Assembly (NCBI GenBank): GCA_964628235.1
Contig: CAZVLU010000009.1
Coordinates: 19,945 to 83,944, forward strand
Direction of reading: 5' to 3'
DNA length: 64,000 nucleotides
DNA from: CAMAVH01 sp964628235
GTDB taxonomy: Bacteria > Pseudomonadota > Alphaproteobacteria > SMXQ01
Shown in pieces: positions 51,001 to 59,533 of this stretch. Positions within the stretch are counted from its first letter, which is position 1. Each line of letters opens with the position of its first letter. Both the position numbers and the translations under genes were made by a program. The notes under the pieces were generated by a model. It did no database searches. It saw only the letters and a list, made by a program, of their open reading frames with translations, and was not told the DNA's origin.

Positions 51001-51552
51001 TCAGACGCCAGTCGGCCAGCGCGCCGCGTCCACCTCGGCCTTGAGCTTCTGCAGATAGGGATCGTGAATCCCCAGCTCGTTGAGGTGAGCCAGCGTGCTG
51101 TCGAGATAATCGCGGTTGCTGCCGCTGTTGCCGCAGGCGCCTTGGATCAGGCGGGCGGCGTCCGCCGTTTCCAATTTTCCGACATATTGCGCGTGGGCCC
51201 GGTCGGTGATGTAGGCCCAGGCTGTTGCCATGCGGCCGTGCGTCGGCTCGCCGATCTGGATGGTGACTTCGCGCCGCTGATAGACGCCGGTGACGAGTTC
51301 GCGCTCGTCGACCGTCTTCAGCACCGCCTCGACATCGGCATGGCCGACATGGAAGGCGACGCCGTGACAGGAGCCGCCGCGATCTAGGCCCAAGACGAGG
51401 CCGGGCTTGTCCGGCGTGCCGCGATAGCGCACCGAGCGGACGCAGAAGGCGCGGTGCCAGCCGCGCAAATAGGCCGGCTCGGATTCGATATGCGGAAAGC
51501 CGGGATTCCACATCAACGAGCCGTAAGCAAAAATCCACATATCCGACGACAT
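51001..51552 (-). CDS. chaC: gamma-glutamylcyclotransferase, ChaC family
   Basis: 183 residues from ATG 51552 (MSSDMWIFAYGSLMWNPGF). The Y-G-S-L substrate-binding loop is at about residues 10-13 and the catalytic glutamate is in VDERELVTGVYQRREV. RFCVRSVRYRGTPDKPGLVLGLDRGGSC-type sequence and the closing GNSGSNRDYLDSTLAHLNELGIHDPYL are ChaC hallmarks. It cleaves glutathione to 5-oxoproline and Cys-Gly in the cytoplasm. It is divergent from the DUF2125 gene with 186 bases between. Confidence 0.9.
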   Translation of the reverse strand: MSSDMWIFAYGSLMWNPGFPHIESEPAYLRGWHRAFCVRSVRYRGTPDKPGLVLGLDRGGSCHGVAFHVGHADVEAVLKTVDERELVTGVYQRREVTIQIGEPTHGRMATAWAYITDRAHAQYVGKLETADAARLIQGACGNSGSNRDYLDSTLAHLNELGIHDPYLQKLKAEVDAARWPTGV

Positions 51553-51738
51553 GGCGCGCGATACACCAGATGAGGTGGGCGGTCCGGACCCGCTCCGGGC
51601 GCCGATAATCCGCAAAGGCCGCTGCGGCGGCTTCGACTCCGCCGGGCTTTCGGCTAGTATAACGGTCGCTGGTCCCGCCCGCATCTGTCGACCCATATCC
51701 GTCGCCCCGCACTCGTCGCAAAGTTTCGCCCCGCGTTC

Positions 51739-52788
51739 ATGACGAATATCACCCGCCGTTTGATGATCGCCACGCTGCTGGTCTTCCTGCTGGCGGGCCT
51801 CGGCCTGTCCGCCTTTTGGGTGTTCGGCGCCGACAAGCTGCGCGCCAACGTCGGCCAATGGGCGGCGGCCTGGCGCGCCGACGGCAATCTCGTCGCCTAC
51901 AAGCCCTTCGCCGTCACCGGCTTCCCGCTCTATTTCCGCGCCCGACTCGAGGACTTCGCCATCGCCGGCGGCGGCGCCTCATCGCCCTGGCGCTGGCAAG
52001 CGCCGGCGATCCGCTTGCGCGCGTCCCCCTTCGCGCCGACCCGCGCGCGCGCCGATTTCGCCGGCGAGCATAAGGTCGTCGCCGAACTGTTCGGCGTCTC
52101 CGTCGCCTTCTCCGCCGCCAGCAAGGCCGGCATCGCCCGCGTGCAGCGGCGCGGCGAGCAATATATGGGCGGCTTGGAATTGCGCGATTCGTCGCTCGTC
52201 ATTGAGGGCGTGAGCGGCATTTTCACGCTCAAAGAGGCGTTGATCGACGCCTTCCATACGCGCCGCGCCGCCGGCCTGAGCGTGCCGAGCGCCGGCCTGA
52301 CCGTGGCGCTCGACGACCTCACGCTGCCGTCCGGCCTGCTGCCCGGCACGCTGGGAACCCGCATCGACGCTCTGGCGCTCGAAGCCGAGGTAATGGGCGC
52401 CATCGGCCCCGAGGTCAACACGGCCACCGTGGCCGCCTGGCGCGACGCCGGCGGCACCGTCGAGGTCGAGGAATTCACCCTGCGCTGGGGCCCGTTGCGC
52501 GTCAAAGCCGCCGGCACAGTGGCGCTCGACGGCAGCCTGCAGCCGCTCGCCGCCTTCACCGCGACCATGAGCGGCTTTGCCGAGACAATCGATTTGCTGG
52601 TCGCGCAAGGCGCGCTCGACGCCAATGATGCCGCGGCAGCCAAGACGTTGCTGTCGCTGCTGGCGAAAACGCCGCTGACGGGCGGCGCGCCGGAAATCGC
52701 CGTGCCGCTGACGATCCAGAATCAGCGGCTTTCGGTCGGCCCGGTGCCGCTCTTCACGCTGCGGCCCATCGTTTGGCCGGCGACATGA
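51739..52788 (+). CDS. DUF2125 domain protein
   Basis: 349 residues. The N-terminus MTNITRRLMIATLLVFLLAGLGLSAFWVFGA is a signal anchor or signal peptide. The rest is a beta-rich periplasmic domain of the alphaproteobacterial DUF2125 family (YKPFAVTGFPLYFRARLEDFAI, WQAPAIRLRASPFAP, FTLRWGPLRVKAAGTVALDGSLQPLAAFTATMSGF), which resembles AsmA/YdbH-like envelope proteins. Function unknown. It overlaps the ExoD gene by ATGA and so probably shares its mRNA. Confidence 0.87.
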   Translation: MTNITRRLMIATLLVFLLAGLGLSAFWVFGADKLRANVGQWAAAWRADGNLVAYKPFAVTGFPLYFRARLEDFAIAGGGASSPWRWQAPAIRLRASPFAPTRARADFAGEHKVVAELFGVSVAFSAASKAGIARVQRRGEQYMGGLELRDSSLVIEGVSGIFTLKEALIDAFHTRRAAGLSVPSAGLTVALDDLTLPSGLLPGTLGTRIDALALEAEVMGAIGPEVNTATVAAWRDAGGTVEVEEFTLRWGPLRVKAAGTVALDGSLQPLAAFTATMSGFAETIDLLVAQGALDANDAAAAKTLLSLLAKTPLTGGAPEIAVPLTIQNQRLSVGPVPLFTLRPIVWPAT

Positions 52789-53525
52789 CGGCGTCGGATC
52801 GACCGGGAATCGCCATGACCACGCCGAGCGACAATCTGCCGCCCAACGCAGACCCGAACGCGGCTCCGCATGAAGCGGTCAGCGAGCATCCCAAGCGCGA
52901 GTCCCATATCAAGACCTCCGAGGTGCTGCGCCGGCTCGCCGAGGACGTCAAAGGCCAAGAGAGTATCACCGTCGGTTGGCTGGTCGGCCGGCTCGGCACC
53001 CGCGCCTTCGGCGCGATTATCCTGCTGATGGCGCTGCCCAACATCACGCCGCAGATTCCCGGCATGTCGACCATCTTCGGGCTGCTCATCATGCTGCCGG
53101 CGGTGCAGATCATGATCGGCCTCAGCCAGATGTGGCTGCCCGGCTTCCTCGGCAACCGCCATATGCCGGGCCCGACCGTCGTGAAAATTCTCGCCTTCGC
53201 GATTCCCTGGGTCGAGCGCATGGAAAAGCTGATCAAGCCGCGCTTTGAATTCCTCATGAGCCCGCCGTTTGAAAACATCGTCGGCGGCGCTGTGCTGTGG
53301 CTCGGCTTCATCCTGTTCCTGCCGATTCCCGGCGCCAACTTCCTGCCGGCCCTGGCCTGCGCCTTCATGGCGCTCGGCATGCTGGAGCGCGACGGCCTGT
53401 TCATCATGGCCGGCCTCGGCATCGCCGTGGCCTCGATGGTCGTGCTGGTGCTGATCGTCGGCGGCCTGTGGCATGTGCTCGACCAGAATTGGCAAATAGT
53501 GGTCGATTTCGTGACGCGCTGGTAG
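52785..53525 (+). CDS. exopolysaccharide synthesis protein ExoD family
   Basis: 246 residues from ATG 52785, which overlaps the DUF2125 stop by 4 bases; ATG 52815 is an alternative. After a polar N-terminal tail, the ExoD domain begins TSEVLRRLAEDVKGQESITVGWLVGRLGTRAFGAIILLMALPNITPQIPGMSTIFGLLIMLPAVQIMIGL, with further hydrophobic helices near 165-185 (VLWLGFILFLPIPGANFLPALACAFMALG) and at the C-terminus. ExoD is a membrane protein needed for exopolysaccharide and nodulation in rhizobia. Its biochemical activity is unknown. Confidence 0.9.
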   Translation: MTASDRPGIAMTTPSDNLPPNADPNAAPHEAVSEHPKRESHIKTSEVLRRLAEDVKGQESITVGWLVGRLGTRAFGAIILLMALPNITPQIPGMSTIFGLLIMLPAVQIMIGLSQMWLPGFLGNRHMPGPTVVKILAFAIPWVERMEKLIKPRFEFLMSPPFENIVGGAVLWLGFILFLPIPGANFLPALACAFMALGMLERDGLFIMAGLGIAVASMVVLVLIVGGLWHVLDQNWQIVVDFVTRW

Positions 53526-53580
53526 GGCGTACCAGCCCTTAGGACTTGATCTGAGGCGCACAGCACTAGCCCCATCCTCA

Positions 53581-53670
53581 ATCGTCATGCCCGAACTTGG
53601 TGCGGGTATCCACGCCTTTTTGTGGATACATCGTCAGGCGTGGATGCCCGGGCCAAGCCCGGGCATGACG
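53581..53670. repeat. composite palindromic repeat, copy 3
   Basis: 90 bases, nearly identical to copy 2: arms CGTCATGCCCG and CGGGCATGACG, inner half-hairpins around ACTTGG and CCAAG, and a central CCTTTTTGTGGATAC. It sits between the convergent exoD and tyrC genes. Confidence 0.82.
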
Positions 53671-53718
53671 ACAAATGGAGAAATCGCGGATGTTGTATTT
53701 GCTTAGGCGCTCAGCGCC

Positions 53719-54657
53719 CTAAGCTTGGCCGGCCTTGACGATGCTGCGGCGGATGGCGCGGGTCTTGGCGAATTTCTTTTCCAGCTTGTCGCCCTGGTTC
53801 CAGCGGATCGCTCGCTGCATCGCCGACAAATCCTCGTTCAAGCGGCCGAGCATCTCGAGCACGGCCTCCTTGTTGTTGAGGAAGATGTCGCGCCACATCA
53901 CCGGATCGGAGGCGGCGATGCGGGTGAAATCGCGAAAGCCGCTGGCGGCATATTTGATGACTTCGCCGCGCAGATGCTTTTCCAGCTCGGTCGCCGTGCC
54001 GACGATGGTGAAGGCGATCAGATGCGGCAGATGCGAGGTGATCGCCAGCACGCGGTCATGATGCGCCGCGTCCATGACATCGACGTTCGAGCCGATGCCT
54101 TCCCAGAAGGCCCGCAGCTTGGCGGTCGCCTTCGGATCGCCGCCCTTGAGCGGCGTGAGAATCGTCCAGCGGCCCTGGAACAGTTCGGCGAAGCCCGACG
54201 TCGGGCCGGAGTTTTCCGTGCCGGCGAGCGGATGGCCGGGGACGAAATGCACGCCCTTGGGCAGGAACGGCGCCATGTCGTTGACCACCGTCTGCTTGAC
54301 CGAGCCGACATCGGTGACGATGGCGCCGGGCGCCAGATGCGGCCCGATGGCTTGCGCGATCGCCTTGCAAGCGCCGACCGGTACGCAGACGATCACGAGA
54401 TCGGCGCCCTTCACGGCCTTGGCCGGATCGCTGACCGCCGCGTCGATGAAGCCGAGCTTCTTGGCGGTATTGCGCGTGGCCGCCGTGCGCGCCGTGCCGA
54501 CGATCTCGCCGACCAGGCCGTGCTTCTTCGCCGCCCAGGCGATCGACGAGCCGATATGGCCGAGGCCGATCAGCGCCATCTTGTGAAACAGCGGGGCGCG
54601 CTTCGCAGCTTTCTTGACGGCCTTTTTCTTGGCCGGCAATTTCTTGGTCACAGCCAT
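53719..54657 (-). CDS. tyrC: prephenate/arogenate dehydrogenase family protein (TyrC)
   Basis: 312 residues. The first 22 residues are a Lys/Ala-rich tail (MAVTKKLPAKKKAVKKAAKR) before the Rossmann fold MALIGLGHIGSSIAWAAKKHGL. The catalytic region TDVGSVKQTVVNDMAPFLP, FVPGHPLAGTENSGPTSGFAELF and the helical dimer domain (HHDRVLAITSHLPHLIAFTIVGTA, ASGFRDFTRIAASDPVMWRDIFLNNKEAV) are typical. It makes tyrosine precursors from prephenate or arogenate. It lies 1 base after the hisC stop in a chorismate mutase-hisC-tyrC operon. Confidence 0.94.
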   Translation of the reverse strand: MAVTKKLPAKKKAVKKAAKRAPLFHKMALIGLGHIGSSIAWAAKKHGLVGEIVGTARTAATRNTAKKLGFIDAAVSDPAKAVKGADLVIVCVPVGACKAIAQAIGPHLAPGAIVTDVGSVKQTVVNDMAPFLPKGVHFVPGHPLAGTENSGPTSGFAELFQGRWTILTPLKGGDPKATAKLRAFWEGIGSNVDVMDAAHHDRVLAITSHLPHLIAFTIVGTATELEKHLRGEVIKYAASGFRDFTRIAASDPVMWRDIFLNNKEAVLEMLGRLNEDLSAMQRAIRWNQGDKLEKKFAKTRAIRRSIVKAGQA

Positions 54658-54658
54658 C

Positions 54659-55801
54659 TCAGACGCCCTTCTTGAAATCGGCGAGCGCCGCGACGACGGC
54701 TTTCATTTCGTCCTCTAGCCCGATGGTGATGCGCAAGCTATCGGGCAGGCCGTATTTCGGCACTTGGCGCACGATGATGCCGCGCGCGGTGAGGAATTTG
54801 TCGGCGGCGTCTGCCGTCGCCGCATTGGCGAAGCGCACCAACACGAAATTGCCGACGCTCGGCGCGACGCGATAATTCAGCTTGGTCAGCTCATCGGTCA
54901 GCCAGATGCGCCAGCGCTCGTTGTGGTCGCGCGCTTGGCTCATGAAAGCGACGTCCTCGACGGCGGCGATGCCGGCGGCTTGCGTCGCCGACCCGACGTT
55001 GAACGGCATGCGGATGCGGTTGAGATGGTCGATCATGCGCGCCGGCGCGTAGGCCCAGCCGAGCCGCAAGCCGCCCATGGCGTAAATCTTCGAGAAGGTG
55101 CGCGTCATGATGACGTTGTCGCCCTTGCCGACCGAGGCGTCGACCAGCTCGACGCCCGCCTCGTAATCGTTGGCGGTGACGAATTCGGCATAAGCCGCAT
55201 CGATCACCAGCACGACATTGTCGGCCAAGCCGGCGCGCAGCCGCGTCATCTCTGCATTCGACAGATAGCTGCCGGTCGGGTTGTTCGGATTGGAGATGTA
55301 CACCAGCTTGGTGCGCGGCGTGACCTTGGCCAACAGCTTGTCGACATCGGCCGTGAGATTCGTCTCGCCCGCCGTCACCGGCAGGGCGCCGACCGAATGG
55401 GCGGCGATCGGATAGATCAAAAAGCCATGCTCGGAGTAAAGCACTTCGTCGCCGGGGCCGGCATAGGCGCGCGCCAACAGGCCGAGAATCTCGTCCGAGC
55501 CGGCGCCGCAGATGATGCGGTCGGGATCGAGGCCATGGCGCGCGCCGATGGCTTCGCGCAGCGCAATCGCGCCGCCGTCGGGGTAGCGATGCATGCTGGC
55601 GGCAGCGGCGTTGTAAGCCGCGACGGCGCGCGGGCTGGGCCCGAGCGCGCTTTCGTTCGACGACAGCTTGATGGGATTGGCGTTGCCGGCAATCTTCGAC
55701 TTGCCGCCGACATAAGCTTCGATGGCGTCGATGCCGGGTCTTAACTCAGGGGCGCGCAGCACTGGGCCGCGCGCGACCAGATCGGTCCTGTCGTCGCTCA
55801 T
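54659..55801 (-). CDS. hisC: histidinol-phosphate/aromatic aminotransferase HisC
   Basis: 380 residues from the ATG at 55801, overlapping the upstream gene's stop (ATGA). Fold-type I aminotransferase motifs: KLSSNESALGPSPRAVAAYNAAAASMHRYPDGGAIALREAI, ICGAGSDEILGLLARAY, YISNPNNPTGSYLS, DAAYAEFV, PLP-lysine in MTRTFSKIYAMGGLRLGWAY, and SLRITIGLEDEM. Between a chorismate mutase-like gene and tyrC it probably also serves aromatic amino acid transamination. Upstream in-frame sequence is shadow of the neighbour. Confidence 0.93.
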   Translation of the reverse strand: MSDDRTDLVARGPVLRAPELRPGIDAIEAYVGGKSKIAGNANPIKLSSNESALGPSPRAVAAYNAAAASMHRYPDGGAIALREAIGARHGLDPDRIICGAGSDEILGLLARAYAGPGDEVLYSEHGFLIYPIAAHSVGALPVTAGETNLTADVDKLLAKVTPRTKLVYISNPNNPTGSYLSNAEMTRLRAGLADNVVLVIDAAYAEFVTANDYEAGVELVDASVGKGDNVIMTRTFSKIYAMGGLRLGWAYAPARMIDHLNRIRMPFNVGSATQAAGIAAVEDVAFMSQARDHNERWRIWLTDELTKLNYRVAPSVGNFVLVRFANAATADAADKFLTARGIIVRQVPKYGLPDSLRITIGLEDEMKAVVAALADFKKGV

Positions 55802-56715
55802 TGGCGCTGTCCGACGCTCTTGCGCGGGGCGCTTTCTTCGTCCGACAGGGTGGCGGCATAAGCGCCGAGCACGGCGAGGCGGGCGAGCGACGCGCCGAGG
55901 CCGGCGGAGAGCTGGGCGAGCCGGCCATCCGACAATTCGACGAAGCCGTCGATCTCCGCGAGATAGCGCCGCGCCCCGCTGCGCCCCTCGTCGACGATGA
56001 CGACCGGCGGCAGCCCGGCGGCGGACAAGGCAGAGGTCAGTCGAGTGCGGCTCATATCCTCGGAAACTTCGATGGCGAGCAGCGAACGGTCCTCGCCGGT
56101 CGCTTCCGGCGCGACGCGGGCGATGGCGACGGCGCCGAGCGCGCCGCGGTCGATCGTCGGCTCGAAGAACGGCAGGCGGGCGAAAACGCGCGGCTCGTCC
56201 GGCCCGGCGCCGATCAGCATCGGCCACCAGGGGGCAGTCTCGCCCTGTTCCGGGAACGGCAGCACGCCGACCGTGGCGCGGCCTTCGCTGACCTCGCGCA
56301 TAACCTGCGAAACGCCCTGGCAGGCGATCATCGGGGTGGTGGCGCCATAATAGTCGCGCGCCAGGTCCCATAGGCCAGGCGGGGTGTCCGGTCCGCCCGA
56401 CAGCACGGCGACCGAAAAGGGCCCCTGCAGGCGCAGCAGCGACGACATGATCTCGCGCCACAGCCGCACGAGGGACTGGACGGGGAACGGGCCGCTATGG
56501 CGGCGCACCAGGCGGCGCAGCACCAGGGCCTCGCGGCCCGGGCGGAGATATAGGGCCGAGGGCTTGGCGCTACCCGGCACGGCGGCAGGGTCCAGCTTGG
56601 CCTGGCCGATCTGCTCGGCGAGGGCAGCGCGGCGCATCAGCAGATCGTGGATCGCGTTATCGATCCCGTCGATCTCCGCGCGCAGACCGTCGAGGGGCGT
56701 TTTGCCGTCGCTCAT
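55798..56715 (-). CDS. chorismate mutase with degenerate prephenate-dehydratase-like region
   Basis: 305 residues. Residues 1-100 form an AroQ chorismate mutase helix bundle (LDGLRAEIDGIDNAIHDLLMRRAALAEQIGQAK, RPGREALVLRRLVRRH, LWREIMSSLLRLQG) with the expected Arg, Lys, Glu and Gln positions. The rest resembles the periplasmic-binding-like prephenate dehydratase fold and an ACT-like end (RRYLAEIDGFVELSDGRLAQL), but the catalytic T-R-F motif is absent (EDRSLLAIEV stands there). It therefore likely makes prephenate only, with a regulatory tail. First gene of the hisC-tyrC operon. Confidence 0.85.
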   Translation of the reverse strand: MSDGKTPLDGLRAEIDGIDNAIHDLLMRRAALAEQIGQAKLDPAAVPGSAKPSALYLRPGREALVLRRLVRRHSGPFPVQSLVRLWREIMSSLLRLQGPFSVAVLSGGPDTPPGLWDLARDYYGATTPMIACQGVSQVMREVSEGRATVGVLPFPEQGETAPWWPMLIGAGPDEPRVFARLPFFEPTIDRGALGAVAIARVAPEATGEDRSLLAIEVSEDMSRTRLTSALSAAGLPPVVIVDEGRSGARRYLAEIDGFVELSDGRLAQLSAGLGASLARLAVLGAYAATLSDEESAPRKSVGQRQ

Positions 56716-56784
56716 GGGGGGCTAAAACCGTGGAAAAAGGGGCATAATTCATAGTCCTAGCGGGTTGCAAAATCAAAGAAAACA

Positions 56785-56813
56785 TTGACAGTCCAAGCCC
56801 CGGACCCTAGCTA
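56785..56813 (+). promoter_or_regulatory. possible promoter of metX
   Basis: TTGACA (56785-56790), a 17-base spacer and TAGCTA (56808-56813), about 97 bases before the ATG at 56910. The perfect -35 is notable, the -10 is weak. GC-rich inverted segments follow in the leader, but no known riboswitch pattern was recognised. Confidence 0.4.
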
Positions 56814-56909
56814 TCACAACCGATGAAACCGCCTGGCCGGGCCGGTTTTTGGCGGCCCCAATCGGGCGTCACACCCTCCCGGCGCCCGGAAAAGCCGGGG
56901 TCAGCGAAG

Positions 56910-58094
56910 ATGAGCATCCCGCACAGCCAAGACAGCAGCGAGACCGCCGCGCACGGCGACGCAGCCCCCCAGACGGGGCATCGCGTCGTGCTGGGCGCGC
57001 CGACGCCGATGAAGCTCGACAGCGGCCTCGATCTCGCCGGCTTCACCCTCGCCTACCAGACCTACGGCAGGCTCAACGCCGCGCGCTCGAACGCCATCTT
57101 GGTGTGCCATGCCCTGACCGGCGACCAATTCGCCGCCGGCCTGCATCCGGTGACCGGCAAGCGCGGCTGGTGGGACAACGCCATCGGCCCGGGCAAGCCG
57201 CTCGACACCGACAAATATTTCATCATCTGCTCGAACATCCTGGGCGGCTGCATGGGCACCATCGGGCCCAAGGAGATCAATCCGGCGACCGGCAAGCCCT
57301 TCAGCCTCGCCTTCCCGGTCATCACCATCGGCGACATGGTCAAGGCGCAAAAGCTGCTGATCGACCAGCTCGGCATCGATCAATTGTTCTGCGTCATCGG
57401 CGGCTCGATGGGCGGCATGCAAGTGCTCGATTGGGCGGCGCGCTACCCCGAGCGGCTGTTTGCCGCCATCCCCATCGCCACGGCGGCGCGCTGCTCGGCG
57501 CAGAACATCGCCTTTCACGAAGTCGGCCGCCAAGCGATCATGGCCGATCCGGAGTGGCGCGGCGGCGATTACCTTGCCCAGAACACGCGGCCGGAGCGCG
57601 GATTGGCCGTGGCGCGCATGAGCGCACATATCACTTACTTGTCGGAAGCCGCCCTGCACCGCAAATTCGGCCGTTCGCTGCAAGATCGCCAAGCCGTAAC
57701 CTACGGATTCGACGCCGATTTCCAGGTCGAGAGCTATCTGCGCCACCAAGGCATCACTTTCGTCGACCGCTTCGACGCGAACTCCTATCTCTACATCACG
57801 CGCGCTATCGATTACTTCGACATGGCGAGCGAGCATGGCTCGGTGGCCGAAGCCTTCAAGGGCACCAAGCTGCGGTTCTGCGTGCTGTCTTTCTCGAGCG
57901 ACTGGATGTTTCCGACCTACGAGAGCCGGGCGCTGGTGCATGGGTTGAATGCCGCCGCCGCCAACGTCAGCTTCGTCGAGATCCAGACCGACCAGGGCCA
58001 TGATTCGTTCCTGCTCGACATTCCCGACTATCACCGCACGCTGACCGGCTTTCTTAACGGCGCGGCGGCGCACCGGGGACTCGTTAGCAAATGA
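56910..58094 (+). CDS. metX: homoserine O-acetyltransferase MetX
   Basis: 394 residues from ATG 56910; an ATG at 56823 in frame would add a Pro/Arg-rich leader unlike the family. Alpha/beta hydrolase fold with nucleophile elbow VIGGSMGGMQVLDWAARYP, catalytic Asp in FSSDWMFPTYES and His in DQGHDSFLLD. AYQTYGRLNAARSNAILVCHALTGDQFAAG and SNILGGCMGTIGPKEINPATGKPF are MetX hallmarks. It activates homoserine for methionine synthesis; acyl choice (acetyl or succinyl) is not certain. Its stop overlaps metW by ATGA, the usual pairing. Confidence 0.95.
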   Translation: MSIPHSQDSSETAAHGDAAPQTGHRVVLGAPTPMKLDSGLDLAGFTLAYQTYGRLNAARSNAILVCHALTGDQFAAGLHPVTGKRGWWDNAIGPGKPLDTDKYFIICSNILGGCMGTIGPKEINPATGKPFSLAFPVITIGDMVKAQKLLIDQLGIDQLFCVIGGSMGGMQVLDWAARYPERLFAAIPIATAARCSAQNIAFHEVGRQAIMADPEWRGGDYLAQNTRPERGLAVARMSAHITYLSEAALHRKFGRSLQDRQAVTYGFDADFQVESYLRHQGITFVDRFDANSYLYITRAIDYFDMASEHGSVAEAFKGTKLRFCVLSFSSDWMFPTYESRALVHGLNAAAANVSFVEIQTDQGHDSFLLDIPDYHRTLTGFLNGAAAHRGLVSK

Positions 58095-58720
58095 CCCTGC
58101 CGAGCCTGCCGAAAGTTCATGGCCGCATCCGCGCCGACCTGCAGCTCGTTGCCGACTTGGTCGCGCCGAACGCGCGCGTGCTCGATGTCGGCTGCGGCGA
58201 AGGCGCGCTGCTGCACCATCTGGCGCAGACCAAGAACGTCGACGCGCGCGGCATCGAACTGCGCCAGGAAGGCGTGAACGCTTGCGTGCAGCAAGGCCTG
58301 TCGGTTGTGCAAGGCAACGCCGAGACCGACTTGAAGGACTATCCGTCCGACGCCTTCGACTATGTGATACTCAGCCAGACGTTGCAGGCGATGCGCGATC
58401 CGCGCGGCATCCTCGCCGAGCTGCTGCGCATCGGCAAACACGCCATCATCTCGTTCGACAATTTCGGTTATTGGGCCATGCGTCTCGGCCTGATGTTCGA
58501 CGGCCGCGTGCCGGTCGCCGACGGCACCCGCCATAAATGGTACGACACCGCCAATATCCGGCCCTGCACGATCGGCGATTTCCTGACGCTGTGCGGCGAT
58601 CTCGGCATCGAGCCCGAGCGTTGCTTCACCGTGCATGGCGGCGGCCGCACCCGCGAGGTCGCGCCCGACAGTTGGCGCGCCCGCCTCACCGCCCGTCAGG
58701 CGGTCTTTCTGCTGAAGTGA
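58091..58720 (+). CDS. metW: methionine biosynthesis protein MetW
   Basis: 209 residues, a class I methyltransferase-like protein. Motif I is VLDVGCGEGALLHHLAQTKNVDARGIEL; then VQQGLSVVQGNAETDLKDYPSDAFDYVILSQTLQAMRDPRGILAELLRIGKHAIISFDNFGYWAMR, the MetW signature, and FLTLCGDLGIEPERCFT. MetW supports MetX activity in many proteobacteria. The ATG overlaps the metX stop. Its 3' end overlaps by 35 bases the convergent methyltransferase gene on the other strand. Confidence 0.94.
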   Translation: MTLPSLPKVHGRIRADLQLVADLVAPNARVLDVGCGEGALLHHLAQTKNVDARGIELRQEGVNACVQQGLSVVQGNAETDLKDYPSDAFDYVILSQTLQAMRDPRGILAELLRIGKHAIISFDNFGYWAMRLGLMFDGRVPVADGTRHKWYDTANIRPCTIGDFLTLCGDLGIEPERCFTVHGGGRTREVAPDSWRARLTARQAVFLLK

Positions 58721-59489
58721 TCTCGCGGCGGTCCAACAGGCCAGGACATGCGTCCCGGCGGGGCTGTCCATTAGATAGCGGCGCGAAGACGCGAGACTTG
58801 CGCCGCGCGCGCGCCGGCTCGGCGAAACCGCTCGGCGCATAGATCTGTTTCACCGCTTCGACCATCACCACGCCGGCAAAGCTGGGAAACCAGCGCAAGC
58901 CGAGCTTTTCCCAGGCCGGCGCCGAGGCGATCATCATGCGCGACTGGCTCGGCGGCACAAACAGCGCGCCGGTGGTGACGACCGGCGTGAATAGGCTGTC
59001 GCGCAGCAAGCGCGAGAGCTGGCCGGCGCTGTAGGGCGAGCCCTGGCCGAACGGCGTGCGGTCGAGCTGCGCCCACAAACTGCGTCGATTGGGCACGACG
59101 ACGATCATCCGCCCGCCCGCCGCCAGCACACGCCAGGCTTCGCGCAGCATCGGGCGCAACTGTTCGGTCTGTTCCACGGCATGGATCAGCAGCACGCGGT
59201 CCATCGACAGATCGGGCAACGGCAATTCCGCCTCGTCGGCCAGCAGCGCCTGGTTCTGGCTGGCAGACGGCCAATGCAGCACCCCTTGCGCCGGCGGCAT
59301 GGCGGCGATGACGCGATCGGCTTCGTCCATGAAGGGGCGCAGGTAGGGCACCGCGTAGCCGAGACCGAGGACGCGCTGGCCGTGGACGTCGGGCCAAATG
59401 TCGCGCAGACGGCGGCGCAGCATCCGGCTTACCGCCTGGCCGAGGCTGGTGGCGTAGAAATCGCGCAAATCGATGACATCGGTCCACAT
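58686..59489 (-). CDS. class I SAM-dependent methyltransferase domain protein
   Basis: 267 residues from the ATG at 59489 (MWTDVIDLRDFYATSLGQAVSRMLRRRLR), the usual start of this alphaproteobacterial family. The Rossmann core has GQRVLGLGYAVPYLRPF in place of a strict G-x-G-x-G motif, LPLPDLSMDRVLLIHAVEQTEQLRPMLREAWRVLAAGGRMIVVVPNRRSLWAQLDRTPFG, and LFVPPSQSRMM. The substrate is unknown. The last ~35 bases overlap the metW 3' end. It is divergent from gloB with 44 bases between, as often seen for this pair. Confidence 0.88.
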   Translation of the reverse strand: MWTDVIDLRDFYATSLGQAVSRMLRRRLRDIWPDVHGQRVLGLGYAVPYLRPFMDEADRVIAAMPPAQGVLHWPSASQNQALLADEAELPLPDLSMDRVLLIHAVEQTEQLRPMLREAWRVLAAGGRMIVVVPNRRSLWAQLDRTPFGQGSPYSAGQLSRLLRDSLFTPVVTTGALFVPPSQSRMMIASAPAWEKLGLRWFPSFAGVVMVEAVKQIYAPSGFAEPARARRKSRVFAPLSNGQPRRDACPGLLDRREITSAERPPDGR

Positions 59490-59533
59490 GGCGGAAGAGT
59501 AGCATAGCGCGGGCCGCATGGTATTCTCACGCT

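Noticed and set aside
56716..56909. SAM-II or SAM/SAH riboswitch ahead of metX, common in alphaproteobacteria
   Set aside because: The conserved core blocks of these riboswitches could not be found in the leader; only a -35-like TTGACA and GC-rich inverted segments are visible.
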